Shown in pieces: positions 1-6,886 of a stretch of DNA of 34,798 nucleotides. Position numbers and translations under genes: made by a program. The notes below the pieces were generated by a model that saw nothing but the letters and a program-made list of their open reading frames with translations, did not search any database and was not told the origin of the DNA. This DNA is from CAYWGR01 sp964458015 (lineage in GTDB: Bacteria; Planctomycetota; Planctomycetia; Pirellulales; Thermoguttaceae), in the NCBI GenBank assembly GCA_964458015.1, contig CAYWGR010000036.1, positions 1-34,798 of the forward strand, in the 5' to 3' direction. Within the stretch, counting starts at the first letter, position 1, and every line of letters starts with the position of its first letter.

Positions 1-38
1 AACTGGCCAAACACCCATTGACAACTCTCTACATAACA

Positions 39-88
39 GGCGCGAAGGCGCAAAGAACTTACATGAAATGTCTTTGCGCCTTTGCGCC
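39..88. repeat. Inverted repeat of 18-bp arms
   Basis: The left arm (39-56) and right arm (71-88, ending TTTGCGCC) are reverse complements at 17 of 18 positions around a 14-base loop. Each arm is built of GGCGCAAA-type units. The transcript would form a strong hairpin. It is isolated from any gene, so it is a palindromic repeat or the terminator of a gene left of the window. Confidence 0.75.
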
Positions 89-147
89 TTTGCGTGAGTC
101 TTTGTTGGTAATTGCCCCTCGATTCTAAAGGATGTGTAGATACCAAT

Positions 148-184
148 GCCCGCCAAGCGGGAGAGGGGCCGGGGGTGAGGGCGG
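148..184. repeat. G-rich hairpin element, degenerate copy
   Basis: It contains CCCGCCAAGCGGG followed by GAGAGGGGCCGGGGGTGAGG. The second part matches the tail of the copy at 2222-2260. Confidence 0.65.
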
Positions 185-380
185 TTTGATGTGCTTTATC
201 TGGTTCCTTCGCCTGTTGGAGAGGGCTAGCATGAGGACAGCATGACCGTAAACGTCCGGCGGAACACGTCTTGCATGACCTGCCCCATCGCATTCCATCA
301 CCACCGCAACCACTTGCCCGTCTCCACTCCACGCACCTTTTCTCTGTCTCAGACATCCACGCCCCATTGTCACCTTTTAT

Positions 381-451
381 CTAGCCCAGTGCGTTTACGC
401 CTGGGAAACCAATCACCGTCCCCACCCCCTGTCAGGCTCGTTCACGAGCCT
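381..451. repeat. Repeat module copy A (uninterrupted), ending in a perfect hairpin
   Basis: Positions 381-444 match 2135-2198 with four mismatches in 64. The module has a hairpin at 385-405 (CCCAG...CTGGG with inner GCG/CGC) and a perfect hairpin at 434-451 (AGGCTCG, loop TTCA, CGAGCCT). In the second copy the TTCA loop is split by a 139-bp insertion, so this copy shows the target before insertion. Confidence 0.8.
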
Positions 452-607
452 CCTGCCTCCTTGCCATCGCCACATAGCCGAATCAACAACTTTGTTCTTG
501 ACGGTTTCTCGGTATTTTGATTTCTAAGCTGGCAATAACGGACCGTTATAGCCTGGAATTCAACTGCAAGGCGAAGTATTTAGGCGATGGATAAAAACGA
601 ACGTGTC

Positions 608-635
608 TTGACACCCTTGGCGTTCACGATAAAGT
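608..635 (+). promoter_or_regulatory. Possible sigma-70-like promoter
   Basis: TTGACA at 608-613 matches the -35 consensus exactly. After a 16-base spacer comes TAAAGT (630-635), a weak -10. Transcription would start near 642, which would leave out the AGGAGG at 637-642. The promoter and the mini-ORF reading are therefore hard to combine. Confidence 0.3.
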
Positions 636-647
636 GAGGAGGCGCAA

Positions 648-692
648 TTGCCGTTGATCGTACAATTGGGCAGAAAAAACTCAATCGCGTGA
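648..692 (+). CDS. Possible 14-residue leader ORF
   Basis: A consensus AGGAGG (637-642) lies five bases before a TTG that opens a 14-codon frame. Its TGA (690-692) overlaps the GTG (689-691) of the next gene in a GTGA arrangement, which would allow translational coupling. The GTG itself has no close ribosome site. I do not recognise the peptide. It could be chance, since the next gene may instead start at ATG 737. Confidence 0.25.
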   Translation: MPLIVQLGRKNSIA

Positions 693-1453
693 CGTTCCCG
701 TGTCGTTTTCAGTTTTCCAGCCTAGGACACGCTGTGATGGGAGCCCTTTTTTTTGTTGCTTTCTCGGTGCTACTGACCGTGCTGGTTGCCGGCTGGGTCT
801 ATATCATCCGCATGATGCTGCGACGGCTCTTGTCGGAAGGGAACCAGCAATTCGCCTTTCGCATGGCGGCTGCTTTGACAACCGCTGCTCTCGTCTTCGT
901 CCTGGTATACATGAGTTCCATCTCTTCAGTAAGCCAAATGCGCGAGTTGGATGGATCACAAGGTTTTTTGAGAAACAATAGCCGTCTGATTCGTGAGGCA
1001 CTGGCGGAGTATAGAAAGCAGCACGAGCAATATCCGAATTCGCTGGACCAACTTCCCGGAGCGAACGAGCGATTCGTCACGAACGATAATTGGCAACATC
1101 CGCTTCAGTACTCAGTTACTGCCGATGGATACACCCTCGCATCCCTGGGCCGAGACGGAAAGGCCGGGGGCGATGGTCTCGACGCAGACATCGATCTGAG
1201 CCGAGAGGGGCCCATCCATCTTCGTCCAACGTTGCGGCAGCTCCTCTTCGAAACACGCGATGCAAGTAGCATTTTCACCGTTGCGATTTTGGCTTGCCTG
1301 ATCTCAAGCCTAACCTGCTATATCGCCAGCAAGCCGCGTCAACGGTCTTCGGTAACTGTGGGTCAGATGATGGCATCGATCATTGTAACCACGATTGGCG
1401 CTGCATTCGTGTCGTTGAATCTTGTCTTGGTTTATTTTGTCTCAAGTCACTGA
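689..1453 (+). CDS. Membrane protein with GspG-like (T2SSG) periplasmic domain
   Basis: This 254-residue protein has about four membrane segments (roughly 17-40, 56-78, 193-213, 226-250). Residues 97-172 look like the globular part of the major pseudopilin GspG: an ALAEYR helix, YPNSLDQL, then the C-terminal signature SLGRDGKAGGDGLDADIDL. That loop binds calcium in real GspG proteins. There is no prepilin peptidase site (GFTLIE type), so it is not a pilin; the domain has been placed between membrane helices. The GTG at 689 gives the longest frame. ATG 737, with AGGA about 10 bases upstream, is a credible alternative and would put the first helix at the N-terminus. The next gene begins 3 bases after the stop, so the two are probably one operon. 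Function unknown. Confidence 0.75.
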   Translation: MTFPCRFQFSSLGHAVMGALFFVAFSVLLTVLVAGWVYIIRMMLRRLLSEGNQQFAFRMAAALTTAALVFVLVYMSSISSVSQMRELDGSQGFLRNNSRLIREALAEYRKQHEQYPNSLDQLPGANERFVTNDNWQHPLQYSVTADGYTLASLGRDGKAGGDGLDADIDLSREGPIHLRPTLRQLLFETRDASSIFTVAILACLISSLTCYIASKPRQRSSVTVGQMMASIIVTTIGAAFVSLNLVLVYFVSSH

Positions 1454-1456
1454 CCA

Positions 1457-1849
1457 ATGCAATTTGGTTACCTTCGCGATCCGCTGTTTCTCGCTTGTTT
1501 TGTCGTTTACTGGACCCATCGCGTGTTGGCACGCAACGGTTGGTCGACCGAGTTGCTCCGGGCTCACTTGAATGACCTGATATGCGTCCCCCTCTTCGTG
1601 CCCATGATGGTTTGGGCAAGCTGGCGTCTCGGGCTGCGTCGTCACGATGGTCCGCCTGATGCCATTGAAATTGTCATTCCGCTGATTATCTGGTCGGCCT
1701 TGTTTGAAGTTGTGATCCCACTGCACGAAGAATGGCATGTGCCAACCGTTGCCGATCCGAAAGACGTTTTGGCGTATAGCGTGGGCGCGTTGATTGCCGC
1801 AGTGTTCTGGCAATGGTACTACCGAACATCGGCAGGAAGACGTGAGTGA
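1457..1849 (+). CDS. Small integral membrane protein
   Basis: This 130-residue protein has three or four hydrophobic segments (about 9-19, 40-60, 71-87, 103-120). The pattern of DPLF near the start, HLNDLICVPL in the middle and a late YSVGAL resembles a family of small bacterial membrane proteins often labelled magnesium-citrate transporter-like. That label is weakly founded. It starts 3 bases after the preceding stop, so the two are probably co-translated. I would call it a hypothetical membrane protein. Confidence 0.7.
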   Translation: MQFGYLRDPLFLACFVVYWTHRVLARNGWSTELLRAHLNDLICVPLFVPMMVWASWRLGLRRHDGPPDAIEIVIPLIIWSALFEVVIPLHEEWHVPTVADPKDVLAYSVGALIAAVFWQWYYRTSAGRRE

Positions 1850-2198
1850 GTTTAGGGAACCTAGCCACCCCCCGTTTACCCATTTGTTTTGCGACGCGCG
1901 CGGGAAAACCACCTGTTTTTAGAACAGCTATCCCTGCTCCATCATACGGAACTGGGGATGATTTCGGACGGTGGATTTGACCGGCTTTTCATAGTGCAGT
2001 TCCGTAGGTCAGATACCCCCGTACCTGACAAATTGTGCTTTCCAAGAAGCAAAGAAACAAAGGCCCCAAGACTCATCGGCCTCCCAGTGGTATCCCTCGA
2101 AAAGCTCGTTCGCGCTCAATTACCATCTTTTTCTCTAGCCCAGTGCGTTTACGCCTGGGAAATCAATCACCGCCTCCAACCCCTGTCAGGCTCGTTCA

Positions 2199-2337
2199 GA
2201 GATCGTCCGCCTTTCGCGTCTCCCCTCGCCCGTTTACGGGAGAGGGGCCGGGGGTGAGGGTGGTATGCCTCCCAAAAACCGTCGTTTTGTTTTTCGTAAC
2301 CCATTGTCCCATATAGTCGCTAAAGGCGGACGGACTC
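2199..2337. mobile_element. MITE-like element, 139 bp, with TIRs and 4-bp TSD
   Basis: The left end (2199-2221) and the reverse complement of the right end (2315-2337) agree at 19 of 23 positions, with a shared core CGTCCGCCTTT. TTCA lies immediately outside both ends (2195-2198 and 2338-2341) and occurs once in the empty-site copy at 441-444. This is the structure of a non-autonomous transposed element. It has no coding capacity and carries a G-rich hairpin (2222-2247) also found elsewhere. The mobilising transposase is not in this window. Confidence 0.75.
2222..2260. repeat. G-rich hairpin element inside the MITE
   Basis: CCCCTC-G-CCCGT-TT-ACGGG-A-GAGGGG forms a 26-base near-perfect stem-loop (2222-2247), followed by CCGGGGGTGAGGG. 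The hairpin is identical at 22862-22887 and diverged at 148-184 and 24492-24530. Confidence 0.8.
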
Positions 2338-2838
2338 TTCACGAGCCTCCTGCCTATGCTTTTCTTGCCCCCGGCTAAAAACCAACCTTGAAATCCCCAC
2401 TGCCCGCGATTATAAAAAAACGTCCAATTCTCGATGCGCTTCATTCATAACTTCCCAAGTGACAACAGCAAAAATAAAAAACATGACAGCACATTTCCCA
2501 GCCGTCGGGGAAAAATATCGATGAATATCTAACCACGTAGAGGGAATTATTCAACAAGCCCCTATTTCCAAGGAGCATGTTTTACATCGCAGCACATCAC
2601 TGTAAGCCATGATACAACAACAAGATGCCGCCGACCGAATCGACGTATCTTTTGTCACAACACAAAAGAAGCAGTGAATAATGAAAAAGACCCAAAAGCA
2701 TGAATAACGCATCCACTGCTTACGATTCAAACAAGAACCGACCCTCGTCAGGCATGGGGAGTACCTGATCTATAGCCGGACAGATACGGATAGATAGACG
2801 TTGCCGTGGAAATTATTGCGAGTCGGCTGTTGCATGCC

Positions 2839-3240
2839 CTATCTTGCTGCCAGGGCCTCTGCGTAGCTTGCATACATCTTGTCTTCGCCCTGGATGTGTT
2901 CCAGCCACCAGTCTTTGAGAAACACAAGCACATCGCGTGCGGTCACTAGCGTCAAGTGCGTCCGCAGGCTGAGTGTCCGTTGCCGCATGTTGTCGTGCAA
3001 CGCTTTGTGGGCGTCATAATTGGGAAAACCAACATCTCGCAAAAATTTTTCTTCGTGCTCAAAATGAGTTCGCGTGTACTGTACCAATTTGTCCAAGACA
3101 CGTCTTGTCGTCGAGCTATCGGCGGCCCCTTGCATGGCCTCGTGTAGTTCGTTGATGCACGCAATGATTTGCTGGTGTTCGGCATCGAGTGCGGGATTAT
3201 TGACGCTGTAGTAGTCTTTCCAAGTGATGTAAGTTGCCAT
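2839..3240 (-). CDS. Bacteriohemerythrin
   Basis: This 133-residue protein is a single hemerythrin domain, a four-helix bundle with a non-haem di-iron site that binds O2. Counting from the start chosen here, all seven expected ligands are present: H22, H59, E63 (HFxxEE motif), H78, H82, H115 and D120 (HIQGED). The N-terminus ATYITWKDYYSV is the usual beginning of the family. I therefore prefer the ATG at 3240 over the one ten codons upstream. AGGAG lies about 14 bases before 3240 and nothing lies before the upstream ATG. There is no fused methyl-accepting or signalling domain, so it is a stand-alone cytosolic oxygen carrier or sensor. No gene is close enough to be co-transcribed. Confidence 0.92.
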   Translation of the reverse strand: MATYITWKDYYSVNNPALDAEHQQIIACINELHEAMQGAADSSTTRRVLDKLVQYTRTHFEHEEKFLRDVGFPNYDAHKALHDNMRQRTLSLRTHLTLVTARDVLVFLKDWWLEHIQGEDKMYASYAEALAAR

Positions 3241-3553
3241 GTTAGTTTCCCGATCTCCTGGGATTTTCATTCACGGAAACGGATACAAACGGCCTGCATA
3301 ACTATAGGTTACGCCGCAGTTTGCCTGGCCGAGAATGCCTTGCCGCATATACGTGCCGATATTGCTAATGAACCGTTCCACGGCTAATCAGGCGGGAAAA
3401 CTCCGCAAAAAAAAGCCGTATTTGCCTTGTAACTGAAACATTGGCAACATCGGCTACAATTGTCAATCTGAGGGGGAACTGTAAATAACGGTCGTAACGA
3501 TGGTGACGAGATTACCAAATGCGAATGGATAGACGCGGCCAATGGATCGGGCT
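3241..3553. other. Spacer between hemerythrin and toroid-fold gene
   Basis: These 313 bases lie upstream of the hemerythrin start and downstream of the toroid-fold gene, both on the minus strand. The hemerythrin promoter must be here, but I could not pick convincing -35 and -10 boxes. I see no gene or strong hairpin. Confidence 0.5.
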
Positions 3554-4747
3554 TCATTGCCCGGGGCGCTTGGTCCGCTTGAGCGACATGAGCGCGTAGG
3601 CCGTGCCGTAGGCTTGATGGTAGTCGTACAAGGGGAAGTCCCACCACGAGCCATCTTTCTCTTGCAGCGGCAACAGCACGCGGGCTAAGTGGTCTTGATA
3701 CTGCGGGCGATCCTTCTCGGGGATCTGTTCGATGCACAGCGCGGCATAGTAATGGCCGTAATAAAAGAAATAGCCGGCCACTTGGAACCACGATTCGTGC
3801 GGAATCGGCCGCTTGCGTCCGATGTCGAGCCACAAGTTGCGGGCAAAGAGCCGGTCGAGCCACGTTTCCATCACGGCGTCGGTCGTCTGCGGATCGTCCC
3901 AGAGCCGCATGGCAACGTTGCACGCCTGCGAGCGGCCCACGCTTCCACCCGGCCGATTGACGGGCAACATCGGCCGATTCTTCAGATATTCGCCGTAAAA
4001 GTAAGAGAAATCCGGCTTGCGCTGGCGGCGGATCGATGCGGTCGCCCGGTCGATCAGCGATTGAGGAATCTCGATGCCCGCTTGTTTGGCTTCGTATAGG
4101 GCCACCAAAACGGCGGCCGTGACGAAGCTCATCGTCGAACCGCTGGGCTTCTGCGTGTGGGCTTTGAAATCGTAGTAGGCCCAACCGCCATCGACGACTT
4201 CGTAGCGTTCGAGCATCCCGATCTGTTGCTCGATCAGCTTGCGGATGCGATCGTTGCGCTGCGCATCGGCCGGCCGCCGCCCCAGCATGCGTACGAGCGC
4301 TTGAATGCCGTAGGCATGTGTCCAGGAGTTGTAAAATGCGTCGGGCGTTGCACGGCGCACCTTGGAAAGATGTTCAAAGAGCCAATTCTCGGCCCGATCA
4401 AGCGCTGTGGCGACTTCTTCCTTGTCGCCCCCGGTTTCGATCAAGGCCGAGATGCTCATGGCCGTCACGGCGGCCTTAAAAGCCTGATGCGCACCGGGGA
4501 TGGGCGCGTAAACTTCGCCCGGCCGGCTGCTATCGGCCGAACCCCAGGAACCATCTTCATGCTGGTGCTTCAGAAGGAACTCGACTCCGCGTTGGATCGA
4601 CCGATCGATCTCCGCCGCGGTTGGCGGTTCAACCGGTTTGGGTTTCGGGCCCGTTTCGGCCAAAACAGACGGATGCGCCGGCTCCTCGGCCGCCCAAGCT
4701 GAAAGGCAGAAGAAAACAAGGGCGGCGGATAGGCAGCGAAGATACAT
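3554..4747 (-). CDS. Exported prenyltransferase/squalene-oxidase repeat protein
   Basis: This 397-residue protein has a signal peptide (about 1-19, ending AWAAEE) and a Pro-rich linker. It then has alpha-alpha toroid repeats with QW-like motifs: HQHEDGSWG near residue 65, a central DGGWAYYDF and a late EKDGSWWDFP. These define the terpenoid cyclase/protein prenyltransferase fold. I see no DxDD catalytic motif of squalene-hopene cyclase, and the protein is exported and shorter than cyclases (over 600 residues), so it is not a hopanoid cyclase. Planctomycetes carry many such exported toroid proteins of unknown function. I chose ATG 4747 because the signal peptide follows at once; the longer frame adds 32 residues read through spacer repeat. 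Confidence 0.82.
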   Translation of the reverse strand: MYLRCLSAALVFFCLSAWAAEEPAHPSVLAETGPKPKPVEPPTAAEIDRSIQRGVEFLLKHQHEDGSWGSADSSRPGEVYAPIPGAHQAFKAAVTAMSISALIETGGDKEEVATALDRAENWLFEHLSKVRRATPDAFYNSWTHAYGIQALVRMLGRRPADAQRNDRIRKLIEQQIGMLERYEVVDGGWAYYDFKAHTQKPSGSTMSFVTAAVLVALYEAKQAGIEIPQSLIDRATASIRRQRKPDFSYFYGEYLKNRPMLPVNRPGGSVGRSQACNVAMRLWDDPQTTDAVMETWLDRLFARNLWLDIGRKRPIPHESWFQVAGYFFYYGHYYAALCIEQIPEKDRPQYQDHLARVLLPLQEKDGSWWDFPLYDYHQAYGTAYALMSLKRTKRPGQ

Positions 4748-4858
4748 GGGGGATCGAAAAAGGTTCAAAAGTTCAATGTTCAATGACCAATGTTCAAGTG
4801 GGTGATTACAATCCTTGGTCGTAAGTTTTCGAACGTGGGTCATCGGTCTTTGGAATTT
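4748..4858. repeat. Low-complexity TTCAATG repeat in a spacer
   Basis: Positions 4763-4797 repeat short phrases of the type GTTCAATG and CCAATGTTCAA. Phrase repeats of this kind recur in this genome's spacers (15218-15252) and, unusually, inside a gene at 28806-28976. The patch separates the toroid-fold gene from the HlyD-type gene. Confidence 0.5.
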
Positions 4859-6517
4859 CTATTTCTCCTCCTTCGGGGGTTCCATCAGGATCTTGTCGCC
4901 TTCCGCGAGTCCTTTGAGAATTTCGACCTGCTTGTCGGTCTTGCGGCCCAAGGTCACTTCACGACGTTGGGGCTTGCCGTCTTTGGCGACAAGGAAGACG
5001 TGGTATTTCTGATCGTCCAACTCATCCGCTGCAACGGCCTTCGGCGGCACGCCAAGAGCGTCTTTCTTCTGATACGGCGTCATCCGAATCTTGCACGCCA
5101 TGCCCGGCATGAGGCCCTTGGTCTTTTTGTTGAGCGTAACGCGGAATTTGACGTCAAAGCTTCCAGGCCCAACGGGAATGTCGCTTACATCGTCCACCGC
5201 AACGGGCAATTTCAGGTCGGGGAATGCCGTGGGCGTGGCCGTGCCTTTCAGACCGGGCCGCAGATCGCGGAGCAATTCTTCCGATGCCGATGCACGGATA
5301 AACAAGGGCCGGGGCTGCACGACCGTCATAACGACCATGTTCGGTTGGATGACGCCGTTTCGACGCAGGTTGTCGGCCAAGCCGGTCGAATCGCTGAACT
5401 TGCCGCGCACGCATTTGCCGTAGTAGACGACGCCGTCGATCGGCGATTTAACGATCATCATCGCGCGGTCGCCTTCGAACTTTTTCAGCTTGTCTTCGGT
5501 GCGTTCGCGCTGAACGCGGAGTCGGGCAAGTTCCAAACGCTGTTTATCGAGCGCCAGCGGCAATTCGATTTTGTTCTTTTCCCAATCCAACGATTTCCGC
5601 TCGGTGATGTCCTTGATCATCTCATCCGCGCGGGGAATGTTGAATTTCAGGGTTTGATCGTGGTTGATCTTTGCGTATTCAACCATGATTTTCGCCTTGG
5701 CCACGGTGTCGCGCGCGCGTCGCAGAACGATTTCCTCGGTTTCCTCGGTGACATCGTCGGCCTTGTACATTTTTTCCAACTGCCGCAGCTCTTCCTGTTC
5801 GTATTCCAGGTTGTCGTTCGCCATTTTCAAAGAAAACTCGGCGGCTTTCATGGCAAAGGGGCGCTCGGTGTCGAGAAAGAACTTTTTATCCTCGTTCGCC
5901 ATGCGCGCCGAACGCTTGCTGGATTCCAGATCGAGAGGCGTTGTTTTTTCGAGTGCCTGGAGTTGGTCCTCGCTGAGCTTCAGGGCGATTTCCGAAAGTT
6001 TCAATTCCGTGCGCAGATCGGCAATCGCACGATCGATCTTTTCGGTCTCCAAGGCAAGAATGGTATCGCCCTTGCGCACTTGAGCGCCGTGCGCGGCGGC
6101 GCTTTCTACCACGAGCCCATTCCACTCCTCGGGCTTGATGGCAATTTCGTGAGCGACTTGAGCTTCCAAGGTGCCGTCGAGTTGGATGGTGATTCGGAAC
6201 GGCTTCTTTTTAACCGTATAAGTTGGCGCAGACTCTTCGCACGCTTTGGTCGCCTGTTCCGGCGCTTTGGCCGGCGTCTCGGGCTTTTTGGCCGTGGGTT
6301 CCGCCGGCTTAGCGGCTGGTTCCGCCGGTTTAGCGGCGGGCTCGGAAGCTTTCGCAGCCGGCTCGGGAGTTTTTGCGGCAGGCTCCGGGGCTTTGGCAGC
6401 CGGTTCCGCAGTTTTGGCCGGCTCAGGACCTTTTGGGGCCGGGTCGGCCGCTAAGGCCCAAACGCCGATCGAAAGTGCAGCCAAACAAAACAACGAACAA
6501 CCAAGACGAGAAGCCAT
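4859..6517 (-). CDS. HlyD-type periplasmic adaptor (membrane fusion) protein
   Basis: This 552-residue protein has a signal peptide (1-23, ending ALAAD). A degenerate repeat of PEPAAK-type units follows (about 30-92). Residues 100-160 form the first half of a biotinyl/lipoyl-like domain (GTLEAQVAHEIAIK, then GAQVRKGDTILALE). A long charged coiled-coil hairpin of some 180 residues comes next, then the lipoyl return strand (KSPIDGVVYYGK) and beta-barrel and membrane-proximal domains. Such proteins bridge an inner-membrane pump to the outer membrane. No ABC or RND pump gene is adjacent, so the partner is unknown. The start at 6517 is set by the signal peptide; the upstream ATG at 6598 would bury it. 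The bamA-like gene is divergent, 369 bp away. Confidence 0.85.
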   Translation of the reverse strand: MASRLGCSLFCLAALSIGVWALAADPAPKGPEPAKTAEPAAKAPEPAAKTPEPAAKASEPAAKPAEPAAKPAEPTAKKPETPAKAPEQATKACEESAPTYTVKKKPFRITIQLDGTLEAQVAHEIAIKPEEWNGLVVESAAAHGAQVRKGDTILALETEKIDRAIADLRTELKLSEIALKLSEDQLQALEKTTPLDLESSKRSARMANEDKKFFLDTERPFAMKAAEFSLKMANDNLEYEQEELRQLEKMYKADDVTEETEEIVLRRARDTVAKAKIMVEYAKINHDQTLKFNIPRADEMIKDITERKSLDWEKNKIELPLALDKQRLELARLRVQRERTEDKLKKFEGDRAMMIVKSPIDGVVYYGKCVRGKFSDSTGLADNLRRNGVIQPNMVVMTVVQPRPLFIRASASEELLRDLRPGLKGTATPTAFPDLKLPVAVDDVSDIPVGPGSFDVKFRVTLNKKTKGLMPGMACKIRMTPYQKKDALGVPPKAVAADELDDQKYHVFLVAKDGKPQRREVTLGRKTDKQVEILKGLAEGDKILMEPPKEEK

Positions 6518-6886
6518 GCGGCACCTTAGTACGAAAGAGGGGTTCTTGAAGTCGCAAATACAACGCACCTTCCCTATTCTTACATGTAAATCATTCATTG
6601 CAAGGGTATTGGGGCTCGGTTGGACAGGCCAAGGCAGTTTATCCCCCCTACGATCCCAACTTTTCGATCATCTCTTGGGTAAATACTGCTAACTCCCCTT
6701 GTCGTGGCGGGCCAATTTGGGTATTTCTACGCGACCTTGCATTGCCATAGGCGAACCACTGCGTTTTGGGCAGCGTATTCGTTCGCTAGAGAACGTGCAA
6801 GGAACAGAGATGCTTGTCGGTGGGCGGAGTCCCGCTGACGGAACCTCTTCTCGTGCGAAATAGCCTCCAAACGGAAAGGGCCAGGG
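6518..6886. promoter_or_regulatory. Divergent intergenic region, HlyD-type gene and bamA
   Basis: These 369 bases separate two divergent envelope genes and must hold both promoters. I see no consensus -35/-10 pair and no strong hairpin, and no protein reading through it is credible. Confidence 0.45.

Larger units (their letters stand above)
1..688. other. Repeat-rich spacer, no convincing gene
   Basis: I see no open frame here with a recognisable domain or a good ribosome site. The spacer holds a long inverted repeat (39-88), a degenerate copy of a G-rich hairpin element (148-184) and a 64-bp module duplicated near 2135 (381-444), each listed separately. Near its right end are a possible promoter (608-635) and a Shine-Dalgarno-led mini-ORF (648-692). 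Confidence 0.6.
2135..2355. repeat. Repeat module copy B, split by an insertion
   Basis: Positions 2135-2198 match 381-444 (60 of 64). The module then breaks after TTCA and resumes at 2338 with TTCACGAGCCTCCTGCCT, which matches 441-458. Together the two halves rebuild the copy A module. Confidence 0.8.
1850..2838. other. Gene-free spacer with repeat module and MITE-like insertion
   Basis: Several frames of up to about 120 codons exist but none has recognisable protein features, and some run through repeats. The repeat module at 2135-2198, the insertion at 2199-2337 and the remaining module end at 2338-2355 are listed separately. From 2356 to 2838 the sequence turns more A+T-rich and I see nothing interpretable. 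Confidence 0.6.

Noticed and set aside
242..520. 92-codon frame in the left spacer
   Set aside because: It runs through the duplicated repeat module and has no domain or ribosome site.
3554..4747. Squalene-hopene cyclase
   Set aside because: The toroid fold is right but the protein is exported, about 250 residues too short and lacks the DxDD motif.
4790..6454. 554-codon frame on the plus strand opposite the HlyD-type gene
   Set aside because: It is Phe/Arg/Gly-rich without domain structure; the minus-strand reading gives a full adaptor protein.
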